DNA from: [Phialemoniopsis] sp. UDSM-2020
Taxonomy: Eukaryota > Ascomycota > Sordariomycetes > Thyridiales > Thyridiaceae
Direction of reading: 5' to 3'
DNA length: 64,000 bases
Assembly (NCBI GenBank): GCA_018873225.1
Contig: JAEILZ010000005.1
Span: 2,232,001-2,296,000 of the forward strand
The notes under the pieces were generated by a model. That model searched no databases. It had not been told where the DNA came from and saw only the letters and a program-made list of their open reading frames with translations. Of the stretch, positions 1 through 12,487 are shown piece after piece (position 1 is the stretch's first letter; each line of letters opens with the position of its first letter). Both the position numbers and the translations under genes were made by a program.

Positions 1-609
1 CAGTTCCAATCGTTCAGCTTTTCAGAAAAGTAAAATCGAGTGAATGTACTAAGTACCTACTTAGGTAGATATAGGAACACCTTGCCAGTCCAAAATCTCA
101 CTGGTGTTTTAAGACCAACAGATCAAAATCTTGAATCTAGGTACATGTGGTTATCTTACAAAAAGGGGAGCGTGCCGTTGTTAACCCGGCCTTTGCAGGC
201 TGACGGCGCTAGTGGGCTCCACGTTCGTCTTAGTGGACCAGGCACGTCACTTTAGAAGCATTGGAGGCTGATGAACCTTCTGTGCAGTAACTAGCTCCAA
301 GTGTCCTGAAGACATCGATCCGTGCGAGGCCAGAGTTTCTACCTCCATTTCTTTTCCCAGGCACCTCGAATTGAACAGATCAACAACACCCGAGCAGAGT
401 AGGCTTAACTGACCTAGCTTCAGAGATCTGTCACAGGAGGCTTCTGGATTGCCTCTTTGCCTGCTCTTGTCGAAGTGCCCCCTTCCAGTCTCCCTCATCG
501 CTCCTCGGTTGCGATCTGCGAGAGCACAATCAAGATTCACGGAGGACTCGATATTTGCACTACACTTCAGTATTTGGTTTGCATGATTTGAAGGCGAGCT
601 TCGAACAGG
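1..609. other. 5' flank of the Arf GEF gene
   Basis: No gene is supported here. The open frames on the minus strand are antisense to exon 1 of the next gene. An imperfect palindrome, TACCTACTTAGGTA, lies at 54-67; related TACCTAGGTA-type motifs occur elsewhere in the window. The stretch just before the ATG at 610 should hold the promoter and 5' UTR. Confidence 0.5.
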
Positions 610-3600
610 ATGAGCCGAGATGCGCCCGTTCCTCGCATCATGGAGCCTCTCTCCTCCTCTGGGCTCTCTGCCCCAGGGACACCTCTCCCCCGCCGAGCAC
701 CACTCTCTTCGCGGATGCAGTATCGAAACCGGCCTGTGACCGTGGCCGTAGACCCGGTCTCCCTCGTCATATCCGAATGTATTGCGATTACCTCGGCCAT
801 CCAGAAGCATGCTCGTTCGCCACACTCTTCCGTCTCAGCCATTCTCGGTGGCACGCCCAACCCAGTGCAGTTGGGTCCGCCCAGCCCAGCCCTGAATAGT
901 CGGCGGAAGAGCGGTAGTACAACGAATCTGGCGGCCGACTCTTCAAGCGACTTTGGGCCAACGAACAGATGGGGCTTGCGGGGCAAGAAGGGAAAGAGCA
1001 TGGTCGACAATCCGCTGATCTCAGGCTTCGGCCGACTGCGACACGAATTGACGGGTATCAAAGGTGAGGTCCACACAGAGGGCGCGAGTTCGCACTCGTT
1101 CCCAGACGAGAACGGTCGCTAACTGGCATAGATATCCATAAATTCGATTCTCTGATGCTCCTATACCCCTTCCTTCAGATCATCCAGTCCAAGGGCGTCA
1201 CTGCGCCGATCACGGTACTCGCGCTTCGAGCGATAAGGAAGTTCCTCGCCTATGGCTTTCTCAGCCCCGAATCCCCTCGCTTCGCCTTGGCCATGCAATC
1301 TCTTGCCCAGGCTATTACCCATTGTCAGTTCGATATTAGCGACTCTACACAGGAAGAGGTGGTTCTGTTGATGATCTTGCACCTGATGGAGGATATGCTA
1401 TCGGGACCCGGAGGAGATATACTGAGTGACGAGAGTGTCTGTGATATGATGGGCCGGGGTCTCACGATATGCTCGCGGCCGAGGTTCACAGAGGTGCTGC
1501 GAAGGACGGCTGAAGCATCTATGGTCCGCATGTGCCAGATCATTTTCGAGGATCTGAAGCATCTTGAGGAGGAAGCCGGCGACGACCCCGAGGCGTTGGA
1601 CAAAAAGACAAACGGAGACATGGATAATGTGACGATGGATCCTGCTGCAAATGGCACCGACGTGCCTGCAACACCGGAGCCCCCAACACCTCAGGAGACC
1701 CCGCGGCCATCGACGAGTGGAGAAGCTACGAATAGTAGCGACGGGTCTTCGTCCAACGAAGCCGAGAACGCCCAAGACTCGGCCCCAGCCCCGGTTCAGG
1801 CTCCGGCCTCGGCCTCGCCCGGCAGGGCCTCTACTGAGACTGGTGAGGAGGGGGCCAGCAGACAGAGCACCAGCACCAGCACAGACAGCTCTGACTCCAT
1901 CGATCTCAAACCCTATTCGCTGCCATCGGTGCGAGAGCTCTTCCGCGTCCTGGTCAACTTCTTGGACCCTAACGAGCGGAAATATCCCGACACTATGAGA
2001 GTTATGGCCCTGCGCATTATTCATGTGGCTCTCGAGGTGGCTGGTCCCTCGATTGCGCGACACCCGGCCCTAGCGACGGTTGCAGAAGATCGATTGTGCT
2101 GCTACCTGTTTCAGCTGGTCCGCTCAGATAACATGGCAATCCTACAAGAATCCTTGATAGTGGCATCGACCTTGCTGTCCACCTGCCGCGGCGTTTTGAA
2201 GCTCCAGCAGGAGCTCTACCTGGCATATCTAATCTCCTGCCTTCACCCGGCGGTTGAGATTCCCAGAGAGGCCAACATTGATCCGTCTCTTTACGCCGGC
2301 ATTCCTCAATCACCTAAACTCATCAAGCCCCCACCATCACAGGCAAGCAGTGGCCGCTCTACACCAGTTCCTGTGAAAGATCGTCAGAAGCTAGGCCTGG
2401 AGGGCGGCGCTCGAAAGCCAGATGCGAGACAAGCCATGGTGGAGAATATTGGCGTGCTCGCGAGGATGCCTACGTTCATGGTCGAATTGTTTGTCAATTA
2501 TGACTGCGATACCGATCGAGCTGATCTGTGCGAGGATATGATCGGTCTGTTGTCGCGGAATGCCCTCCCCGACTCGGCGACATGGAGTACGACAAGTGTC
2601 CCACCGCTATGTCTTGACGCCTTATTGAGATTTATTCAATTCATCGCAGAGCGTATAGACCAGAAACCAGTCACGGAAGACTTGCCAGATGCTGGAGCTT
2701 TGCGAGAATCTCGTGCCAGAAAGAAGGTGATTGTCAAGGGTGCCAACAAATTCAACGAGAATCCCAAGGGAGGCCTGGCCTACCTGCACGAAAAAGGCAT
2801 CATCGATGACTTGAAGAACCCTGAGGAAGTCGCCCGGTTCCTACGGGGTACGTCGAGGCTATCTAAGAAGATGTTGGGCGATTTCCTCTCTAAGAAGGGC
2901 AACGAGCTCATCCTCGAGTCCTTCATGGATCATTTCGATTTTGGCAGCAAGCGTGTTGACGAAGCACTTCGGGCCGTGTTGGAGAGTTTCCGTCTGCCCG
3001 GTGAGTCTGCCTTGATCGAGAGGATCATTACCTCTTTCTCCGAGAAGTATTGCGCCATTGCGATGCCGGAGGATATTGCAGATAAGGACGCTGCATTCGT
3101 TCTCATCTATGCAATTGTTCTGCTCAACACCGATCAACATAATCCAAACCTCAAACCGGAGAAACGGATGACCTTGAATGATTTCTCGCGGAACTTGCGC
3201 GGAGTCAATGCCGGCAAAGATTTTGCTCCAGAATATCTCGAGGCCATCTACAATACCATCAAGACCAACGAGATCATTCTACCCGACGAGCACGACAACA
3301 AACATGCTTTCGACTACGCGTGGCGTGAGCTGTTGCTCAAGACGGAATCAACAGCGCCCTTGATTGCCTGCGACACGAACATCTACGACGCGGACATGTT
3401 TGCGACAACGTGGAAGCCCATCATTGCGACCTTGTCGTATGTTTTCATGTCGGCCACCGACGATACGGTGTTTGGCCGCGTCGTTCAGGGCTTCGACGAG
3501 TGTGCTCGAATTGCCGCCAAGTATGATAACACCGAGGCACTGGATCAGATTATCTACTGCCTTAGCCACATGACGACGATCGCCAATGACACTCTAGCCA

Positions 3601-5856
3601 ACACCAGCCTTAACACGGAGGTGCAAGTTGACGGCAACAGTGTCATGGTCAGCGAGCTAGCCGTCAAGCTAGGAAGAGACTTCAGGGCCCAACTGGCGAC
3701 CTTGGTGCTCTTCCGTGTGGTTACTGAGAACGAGCACATTATTCGAAAGAGCTGGAAATACATCATCCGTATATGGCTGAACCTCTTCGTCAACTCACTT
3801 ATTCCGCCTTTCTTCTCATCCGATCCCTCCCGGGTCTCGCTACCGGCCATTCCCTTACAGACCCCTAATCAGGTCATTGATCGGAGCGCGAAGCAGAACG
3901 AGAGTGGGTTCTTCTCTGCCTTCACGTCGTATATCTCCAGCTATGCCGCAGACGACCCTCCCGAGCCATCCGATGAGGAGCTGGAGAGCACGCTGTGCAC
4001 TGTGGATTGTGTGAATGCTTGTCACATGGGAGATGTCTTCGCCAATGTTGCGTAAGTTTACGTCATCCCCCCAACACAACTAAAATCAGCCTCTCCTTGT
4101 CGATTCATACTGACTGTGATCAAAGGAACCTGACTGGCGAAAGCCTGGAGGCTCTTGTCCATGCTCTGTTAGAGGAGATCCCGGATGACCATGGTTCTGA
4201 GGTGGTTATCTCAGTCAAGACCGACAACCACCCGCCGGCCGCGTCCCCCTCTCCTCAAAAGGCGCCAGCCAAGGCCAAGTACGATCCGACAGTGGTCTAT
4301 ATCTTGGAGCTTTGCACCGTTCTCGCTTTGCGGGATGAGACAACAGCCGAAGAGCTTGGCAAGCAAGTCATCGAGGCTCTTCAGGCGGTATTACGAGATG
4401 TATCTCACTATCATTCGATTCTCATCGGGAGGGCAACATTCTACTTGTTTAGATTGCTAAGGGCTACCTACGTAAGTATCCTCGCGACTCCATGTTCACA
4501 TGTGCAAGCTAATGCCGTGAATGTAGGACCATGATTTCATCCGTGCACCCATCTTGCTGCACACAGTCTCCAGCTTTTCCAAGGACTACCTTAGAAAGAC
4601 TTCCAGTCTAGTCCTGCAAGGTCTGAAACTATGCATCGCTGAGCCGGGCCCTCTTCGAAGCGAGATCATGACCTCGCCGGACTTCTGGGTGATCCTCGGG
4701 ACGTTGGCCTCACATGAGGACTCAGCACCAACAGTCTTCGAGATCCTGGAGAGTGGTGTCGGCGGATCGCCTCCTGCCATCCTTGCAGATAATTATGAGG
4801 CGGCCATCTCACTTCTGAATGAATTCGCAACCAGTGCCAGCGTTGGTGCGGTGGCTGAGCAAAAGCCGGACCGGAAGGCCAAGAAACCATCCCGACCTTC
4901 CTCGAAGCCTGACACAGCGAGGTATATCCCATCAATTTGCCAAGCCGTTGAGGTCTGGGCTAACAGTCAACAGTGAAAATGGTGCAGTGCAGAGAGGCAT
5001 CAAGGCTGTCAAGCTTATCTACAACATGACCTCTCGAATCCCCCATCTCATGAAACAGTCTCATCTGGAGGCAGAGGAGGGTAAGTATAAAAATACCCCT
5101 ACAAACGTATAGTGCCGGAGGAGCATAACTGACGAGGGACACAGCATGGTCGGCATACTGGCTCCCAATATTCCAGGCTCTGACTACACAGTGCACCAAT
5201 CCTTGTCGAGAAGTTCGACATCTTGCCTTCTCATCGTTGCAAAGCTCGCTTCTGTCGCCTGAGTTGACCTCAAAGGACCACAGCGAATGGACCGCGATCT
5301 TTGGCGAGGTCCTGTTTCCGCTGATTCTGCGGCTCTTGAAGCCCGAGGTCTACTCGTCAGACAGAGACGGCATGAGCGAGACGAGAGTGCATGCAGCATC
5401 GCTGTTGTGCAAGGTGTTTTTGCAGTATCTTGTACTCCTCTCATCTTGGGATGGCATGCTCGATCTTTGGCTCAAGATTATCGATATCATGGATCGCCTA
5501 ATGAACAGTGGCCAGGGAGATAGCCTGGTAAGTGCATTGATATGTAGTCATTGGGCCTAGAGGTATTTTACTGATCACGTTGATTGTAACAGGAGGAAGC
5601 TGTTCCTGAGAACCTAAAGAATGTCCTGCTGTTCATGGCGAGCAGCGGCTACCTTGTACCTCCGTCTCAAGATCCTTCCAAGGAGAAGTTGTGGACCGAG
5701 ACTTGGAAACGTATCGACCGCTTCCTGCCGGACCTTAAGACTGAGCTAGCCCTCGAGGAGCCCCCAGCGCCGGAGTCGGAGAAGCAGTCCGTGTCGGCCC
5801 CACAGCCAGGAGATGGCGACAAGGTGGCTGCAGCCGAGAAGGAGCAGGCAGAGTAA
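610..5856 (+). CDS. GEA2: Arf guanine nucleotide exchange factor, GEA1/GEA2 (GBF1) type, Sec7 domain
   Basis: This large GEF loads GTP on Arf at the Golgi and drives COPI vesicle formation. Seven exons fit: 610-1063, 1132-4051, 4126-4471, 4527-4921, 4974-5080, 5145-5527 and 5593-5856, giving about 1622 aa, the usual size for the Gea/GBF1 family. The N-terminal DCB region is followed by a Pro/Ser/Thr-rich acidic insert (about residues 315-400). The HUS box NYDCD is at about 607-611 and the Sec7 domain spans about 688-875. The catalytic glutamate finger in FRLPGE is at about residue 776. The long alpha-helical HDS region follows, and the tail is acidic and Pro-rich. All introns are 52-74 nt GT-AG and keep frame. 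The start is the first ATG of the frame and is followed by a low-complexity N-terminus typical of fungal orthologues. The Gea branch (not Sec7/BIG) is chosen from the HUS and Sec7 wording and the length. Family call is firm; yeast GEA1 and GEA2 are paralogues, so the symbol is nominal. Confidence 0.95.
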
Positions 5857-6422
5857 TTCACGTTCAAAAGTGAAACCCTCCAAAGCAATCTATGGGGTTG
5901 ATTGGCTGCGAAGGTTGAAGAACAGTTCTTCGTTGATTGCACAAGCATTGGCATGAGAAACGGAGTCGAGAGAAAGCGATGCGGAACAGCATTGTCCACG
6001 CATGTATAGACTGTCTATAGAAGTCTGCTGGCTGTACCTATAGGTATTGTGTAATACTTGAACGAATCCGCTCTTCATAGAAAAGAAAGACAGAAGATCC
6101 CGAGATAATTCATTCTCTTCCTAATTTCCTCATCTAGGTGTGATGTCTTCTACTTGTCAATCCCACCCACTGTGGCCAAAATGTGGGCGTCCTCGGTGGA
6201 GTTGGTCCGTGCGCATTGGAAAGCTTAAACCATGCAGAAAAGCCCATTGGAAACGCAAGGCTGACAATTTTCAAATCATATCCCACCTCAACTACTAGGT
6301 ATCTGCATTTTAGCAACGGCAATACACCTGATACGCCGTCAAGCCTGGTTCGCTAGATAGTCGGATTCGGACGTGAGAGAAAAAGGAGAAAAAGTCCACA
6401 CAAGGAGAAAGAGAGGAAAAGC
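5857..6422. other. Intergenic, Arf GEF 3' end to U1A-like promoter
   Basis: No coding potential is seen on either strand. It should contain the 3' UTR of the Arf GEF gene and the promoter of the tandem RRM gene. The purine-rich GAGAAAAAGGAGAAAAAG-like stretch near 6375-6415 lies just before the next ATG and is probably 5' UTR. Confidence 0.5.
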
Positions 6423-7324
6423 ATGGCTTCTAACGCCCCCATCGCCACGTACGTGTCACTGCACATCGACACTGCGCGTTCCGTTGGTCAAGGCATCCGC
6501 AGAACCCACCATGGCTAACAATCACAGTGTCTACGTGCGCAACCTCGAGGAGCGCGTCAAGCCCGAGCCGCTCAAGGAGACCCTGCACGCCATCTTCTCC
6601 GAGTACGGCAACGTCATCGACATCGTCGCCAAGACCAACCTCAAAGCCAAGGGCCAGGCCTTTGTCGTCTTCGACGACCCGGACGCGGCGCAGCGCGCCG
6701 TCGAGGAGGTCCAGGGGTTCGAGATCTTTGATAAGCCCATGATCGTGGCGCTGGCGAGGTCGAGGAGCGATGCGACGGTGCTCAAGCACGGATCAGAAGA
6801 GGAATTCGAGGCGCATAAGAGGCGCCGCATCGCTGAGAAAGGTATGTCGCCTTCTTCCATCATCAACTATGGGGGAAGTTCGGATGAGCACTTTGTGGCT
6901 AACAGCAATGGTGTCCTTAGACAAGAAGAAGGCCCTCGAGGCAGCAGAGGAGCAGAAGCGGCAGCAGCGCGGTCCTGCGCCCGGCGCCGCCCCCGAAGCT
7001 GGTCGCCCGGCGAAGAACGTGCGTGGCGCCGGCCTCAAGCCCACCGGCCCTGCCGCGGCGGCCGTCGTGCCCGACGAGTACCTACCGCCCAACAAGATCC
7101 TGTTCGTGCAGAACCTGCCCGAGGACTACGACGTCGAGGCTCTCACTGGTATTTTTGGTCGTTTCGAAGGGTTCAGGGAAGTACGTCTTGTCCCCGGAAG
7201 GAGAGGTATTGCCTTCATCGAGTACGATGCCGAGCCCGGTGCCATCACTGCAAAGGAGAACACTGCCGGTATGAGTTTGGGCGACTCGGGCAACATCATG
7301 AAGGTTACGTACCAGCGTTCTTAG
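6423..7324 (+). CDS. U1 snRNP A / U2 B''-type protein with two RRMs
   Basis: This spliceosomal protein binds a snRNA stem-loop through RRM1. Three exons fit: 6423-6448, 6528-6841 and 6921-7324, giving 247 aa. RRM1 starts at once (RNP2 VYVRNL at about 10-15, RNP1 KGQAFVVF near 46-53). A Lys/Glu/Ala-rich linker follows, then RRM2 (RNP2 LFVQNL, RNP1 RGIAFIEY) at the C-terminus. Two RRMs with a basic linker is the U1A/U2B'' layout; yeast MUD1 and fission yeast usp102 are relatives. The first coding exon is only 26 nt. I chose the 3' splice site at 6527 because it joins MASNAPIAT to VYVRN in frame, as in other fungal homologues; the site at 6502 would break the frame. If intron 1 is retained, an in-frame ATG at 6511 would still give a protein with both RRMs. 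U1A versus U2B'' cannot be settled by eye. Confidence 0.9.
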
Positions 7325-7564
7325 TTGCTCCTTGGTTTCGAGGAGAGGAGTTTAGGCTTTGTAGGATCTGGTTGAAGATCTGGTAGGTAATTTGATCGTG
7401 TGTCTTATTAACAAAGTATCGGGTAGATAATGCTATGATACAACGCCGTTATAACAGAACAAGCCTCAGCCTCATTCAACATCGTGATTGCATCCTACGC
7501 TGGGCTCATATGTGATATATAATATGAACCGACCCAAGTCATGATGTACCCTGCACGTACCCTC

Positions 7565-8753
7565 TTAGAAGATGACGTCGTCGTCCTCCTCTGCTGCTAG
7601 CATATCGGTCGGGCCCTTCTCCTCGCTCTGTTGTGCTCCTGCCTCCTTGTCGCGCGCTGCTTGAGCCTCCTTCTTAGCCTTCATCTCCTCGTCGGCAGCG
7701 GCATTGTCTCGCTGCTTCTTGTTGGCGACTTTCTTCAATCGGTAGAACTCCTCTCTGTCCAGCTCATCCAACTCCGAGTTGATGTCTATGGCATGTCAGT
7801 GTCCAAGATATAGACGGAAGCAGCACGCCATGTTGCGCTTACATTTGATGGTGTTCTCTGTGCGCGGGATGATGACATGCTCGCTAGATCCAGGTCAGTA
7901 ATCAGGGAATAGGACAGTTTGCGTCAATACATACATGGCGTTGACTACAGCGCAAGTTAGCAAACAGATAAGTCATTCAGAGATCGAGACTGATTGACAA
8001 TGACGTACCTCTTCGGTTGACAACCTTGATGACTTCGTCCAAGATGACAAATGCAGTCTGTGGTGATCAGCAGCTGTTGACATCTTCCCAACGGGGCAGT
8101 AACGTACCTGCAGACTGGCGAGCTCTACAAGTGCTTCCACAGCACGAGCATACGTCTCCCTACATCTCTGCACCTGCTGGCCACCCTTGCCCAGACCCGT
8201 CATCGCAAAGTCGTTGTTGCCCTCAGTGAGATAGCTCTCAAAGGCCGGTAGAAGCACACCGGAGACGTTCTCCTGCTTGGCACGGATACGGAAGCGAGCA
8301 GAGCGCGCCGACTCTTGCACTTGGTATCCAATATCTCCACCGACGGCATATGTGACCTCTGCAAGCGAGAAAGCTGCGATTTGCATCACCCGGCCCATCT
8401 TGCGCTTTGCCTCATCGATGCGTCGTGTGATCTCTGTTGCCCTTGCGTCAGTACATGGCGTCAAAGTCGAATCGGGTGCGCCGAACCTCTGAAGCGTCTA
8501 TGGAAGAAGAGCGGTTAGTGAACAGCCAGCTACATGGATGTTGATCAGGGAAGACCAACTTTGTGAGAGCCTCGCTCTTCCTCTTCAGCAAGCTGTGTCC
8601 GGTCTCGGCTCCCTTGAGCTTCGCCTTCATAATACCCAGCGACTGCCGGGTAGGGAAGACGGCCTCGCGGTCCTGGTAGGCAGTGCATCAGCAAATGTCC
8701 AAACGTCGATTTGACAGAGGTCGGGGGAGGGGTCATACAGCCGCTCCAGACAT
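7565..8753 (-). CDS. VMA8: V-type ATPase subunit D (V1 central stalk)
   Basis: This is the rotor-shaft subunit of the V1 sector, which couples ATP hydrolysis to proton pumping at the vacuole. Eight exons fit on the minus strand: 8753-8739, 8672-8560, 8497-8487, 8433-8108, 8057-8009, 7944-7935, 7883-7843 and 7785-7565. The product is 261 aa, matching the family's usual 255-265. The N-terminus MSGAADREAVFPTRQSLG, the block around SEALTK-RFREITRR, and the acidic end DDDVIF are all family hallmarks. Exons 3 (11 nt) and 6 (10 nt) are micro-exons. Without them the conserved stretches KRFRE and RRVNAIEH are lost and the frame breaks, so they are strongly supported. All seven introns are 50-66 nt GT-AG; several show CTAAC or CTGAC branch sites. 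The gene is convergent with the RRM gene (240 bp) and divergent from SYF1. Confidence 0.96.
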
Positions 8754-9399
8754 CTTGGGCCAGCGATGAGGTTATTTGCTGTGGTGACGTCGACTATTGG
8801 GATGCAAATGATGGACAACAACGGAGACCACCTGCAGAGAGCAAGGATATGCAGCGCCAAATTATCACAGCCACTTCGAGTTGACCAGTTCGGATCGTGG
8901 GCTGCTCACTTGGGGGATTGATGGATTGATCAAGCTCCCGGGAGTCCTCGCCCACCCACGCTGCCAGGTGTGGTTGTGAGCTTCGGCAGCTGCCCGCACT
9001 GTTTGGTGCTCCACTTTGGGAGCTTATCGCGCACTACTTCTAGGTACCGGACTGGCTATGTCATCACGCCCATGGCGGCGCCTACTGATCCACTCATCTC
9101 AAGTACTGCCAAGTACTCATCCCTTGCCAGCCTTGCATGAAATTCGGTTTTTGGCGTCGACGCCAGCGCGGAAATTTAGACTACCTTAGTACTCTTCCTA
9201 CTGGCCCAAGTGGGACGCAGCAAAAGCGACACAAGGGAAAAATACAGGACTTGTCGCGATCCTCACCTCGTCGTCGACTCTCGCGAGGCAGCAGTGATGA
9301 TATAGCAACGTCCTCCCACCCTCACTTCGTCCAACTCGATCGCTGCGCCTTGCACTCAGTCCGTCGCCCTCCCTCACTGGTGGGCGAGGTTCGCACGCG
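8754..9399. promoter_or_regulatory. Divergent promoter region, VMA8 / SYF1
   Basis: This 646-bp stretch separates the start codons of VMA8 (minus) and SYF1 (plus), so it must hold both promoters and 5' UTRs. No ORF of note and no clear TATA box was recognised. The segment before 9400 is pyrimidine-rich, as is common near fungal transcription starts. Confidence 0.6.
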
Positions 9400-12015
9400 A
9401 TGCCCGCGACGCTGCTGACCAACGGCGCTGGCCGGCAGCCCGACCTTCACCTTGTTGTACGTTTATCTCTCTCTCAAACTCACCCGAGAGTCTATCGGCT
9501 AACCTTTTGTTGTGTCAGGGCGACGATGACTTCGTGTACGAGCAAGACATTCAGCGAAACCCCGGCAGCACCAAGCCATGGCTCGCGTACATCGACTTCA
9601 AGATTCAGCATGGCAGCGTCCACGAGCAGGCTTTTGTCATGGAGCGGGCATGCCTTCAATTACCGCGCTCTTACAAGCTGTGGAAGATGGTACGTTGCGA
9701 ATTTTTACCCGTATTTTCTTTCATCTTCGCTGACCAGTCTGCCTCTGTAGTATCTCCGGTTCAGAACGAAACACGTCGCGAAGCTGAACGCCGCAAGATT
9801 CAGCGACGAATATCGCAAGGTGAACGCGCTGTTTGAGCGGGCGTTGATATTACTGAATAAGATGCCTCGGATATGGGAAATGTACCTCAAGTTTCTCATG
9901 CAACAACCCCTGGTCACTCTGACACGGCGAACGTTCGATCGCGCGCTGCGGGCGCTTCCCATCACACAACACAACAGAATATGGGCGCTCTACCGGCCAT
10001 TTGCCAACTCAGCATCTGGAGACACCGCGGTCAAGATCTGGAGGCGGTACATGCAGGTTCATCCGGAGGACGCCGAGGACTTCATCGAGCTTCTCACCCA
10101 CGTGGGGCTCTTTACCGAGGCGGTCCACAAGTATATCGACATCCTCAACAACCCTCGCTTCCAGAGTAAAAACGGCAAGGGTCACTACGAGCTCTGGAGC
10201 GAAATGGTCGATCTGCTTGTCGAGCATGCCAATGAAGTGGAGACAGGCTACGAGTCCGGCATCGATGTCGAGCGCATCATCAGGAGTGGCATTGACAGGT
10301 TCTCCGATCAGAGAGGAAAGTTGTGGGCCGGTCTGGCGACGTATTGGATCAGGAGAGGCAGTTTCGAACGCGCGCGGGACGTCTTCGAGGAGGGTATCAC
10401 TACCGTCATGACTGTTCGCGACTTTTCTTTGGTTTTCGATGCCTACACGGAGTTCGAGGAGTCGGTTATTGGCGCCTTGATGGAGATGGCTTCGACCAGA
10501 GCTGAGAAGGGCGTAGTTGATGAGGCCGCCGATTTCGACCTGGATATCAGAATGATGCGATTCGAACATCTAATGGACAGGAGACCCTTCCTCCTCAACG
10601 ACGTTCTGCTGCGACAGAACCCCAACAACGTAGCAGAATGGGAGAAGCGAGTGGCTCTCTGGGGCGACAACAAAGTGGAGGTCGTCAACACCTACACCGA
10701 TGCTATTGCTGCTATCCAACCGAAGAAAGCCGTCGGCATCTTCCACAAGCTGTGGGCCAACTACGCCAAGTTCTACGAGCACGGTGGCGATCTGCGCAAT
10801 GCAAGAGTCATCATGGAAAAAGCAGTAAAGGTGCCGTTCCGATCAGTCGCCGAGCTGGCTGATATGTGGATTGAGTGGGCCGAGATGGAGCTGCGAAACG
10901 AGAACTTTGACGACGCCATGAGGATAATGGCAAAGGCAGTACAAGCACCCAAGAGGTCTACCGTTGACTACTTCGACGAGACCTTGTCACCTCAACAAAG
11001 ACTGCACAAGAGCTGGAAGCTCTGGAGTTTCTACGTCGATTTGGTGGAGAGCGTTGGCTCATTAGAAGACACCAAGAAGATCTACGAGCGGATCTTCGAG
11101 CTTCGCATTGCTACACCTCAGACTGTCGTCAACTATGCGAACCTGATGGAGGAGAACGAATACTTTGAGGAGTGCTTCAAGATCTACGAGCGGGGCCTAG
11201 ACCTCTTCAGCTACCCGGTGGCCTTTGAGCTCTGGAATCTGTATCTGACCAAGGCTGTTGACCGCAAAATTGGCATTGAAAGGTTACGAGATCTCTTTGA
11301 GCAGGCTGTCGAGGACTGCCCGCCCAAATTCGCCAAGATCATCTACCTCATGTATGGCAACCTGGAAGAGGAGAGGGGTCTTGCCCGGCATGCGATGCGG
11401 ATCTATGAAAGAGCCACGAGAGCCGTGTCGGACGAAGATCGCGCAGACATGTTCAACTTTTATATCACCAAGTCGGCATCCAACTTTGGCATGCCGTCGA
11501 CCCGGCCAATCTACGAGCGCGCCATCGCCGCGCTACCAGACGAGGAGGCCCGAGACATGTGCCTAAAGTTTGCCGACATGGAGAAGCGTCTGGGCGAGAT
11601 CGACCGTGCTCGTGCCATCTATGGCCACGCCTCACAGTTCTGCGACCCGCGCACGAATCCGAGCTTCTGGTCCAAATGGCACGAGTTCGAGGTGCAGCAC
11701 GGCAACGAGGACACGTTCAAGGAGATGCTCCGGATCAAGCGCAGCGTGCAGGCCAAGTACAACACGGACGTCAACTTTATCGCGTCGCAGGCACTGGCAA
11801 AGAGCCAGCAGCAGCAGCAGATGGAGGGGCAGGAAGGCGCCGGGGACGAGGACCCCGAGGTTGCAGATGCTATGGCCGCCCTGGAGCGGCAGGCTCGGGC
11901 GCCAGTCGGCTTTGTTGCTGCAAGCGACGGACCCAAGGGTGGAAACATACCACCCCAGCCGGTCGTGGCGTCAAATCCGGATGCCATTGACATTGATGAT
12001 ATGGACGACGAATAA
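9400..12015 (+). CDS. SYF1: Pre-mRNA-splicing factor SYF1 (XAB2), HAT/TPR repeat protein
   Basis: SYF1 is a scaffold of the Prp19-associated (NineTeen) complex and is needed for spliceosome activation. Three exons fit: 9400-9456, 9519-9689 and 9751-12015, giving 830 aa, close to the normal family size. The protein is a solenoid of HAT repeats from residue 20 or so to about 745. Repeated W..Y..FE and (I/V)YERA patterns are visible, for example near the words MPRIWEMYLKFL, FEQAVEDCPPKFAKIIYLMY and FWSKWHEFEVQHGN. The C-terminus is Gln-rich and then acidic (ends DIDDMDDE). Introns of 62 and 61 nt are both near the 5' end. The start ATG at 9400 gives a short non-repeat lead before the conserved acidic DDDFVYEQDI block. 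It is convergent with the small gene at 12.5-13.0 kb. Confidence 0.96.
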
Positions 12016-12487
12016 GGAAAATCGCAACAGCGGTGCCGGGGACAACCACGTACATAGCATTTTTCCCATCAGAGACATTTTTTTTTTCGGCTCGTCTTTC
12101 ATCTGCTTTCCTTTTGTCCCTTCTTTTCGGACAGGCTATCATTGGAATATCGCACATTGCGGTTGGGTCAGGGGTTGTCGGTCAACGTCGGTCACGGGCT
12201 TTTCAGCTTCCCTTTTGTTACAATCAAGTTTGCATTACGCAATTCATCTAAAATGAAACAAAATTGACGAGCAATTCAACTCTCTTCCTAACACAGCGCA
12301 GCAGAGGATATGCATGGAATGAGAAGAAACACAAGAGCCCTCAAATGCATGTCATGTATAAGTGATGTATTGTGAACAACCCAGAAGAAGAGAAGAAGGA
12401 AGGCGGGACAAGAGCTAGCTATAACACAGATTGAGGTTCTTTACAAGCCACCAGAGGCACATCGCTCTCCACAACTCAGGAGCCAAT
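12016..12487. other. Convergent 3' region between SYF1 and the small gene
   Basis: The 472 bp between two stop codons carries no coding signal. It should hold the two 3' UTRs. A short T9 run lies near 12079-12088. Confidence 0.5.

Noticed and set aside
247..1122. Overlapping long frames on the minus strand near the window start
   Set aside because: They are antisense to exon 1 of the Arf GEF gene and its 5' flank, with no family likeness.
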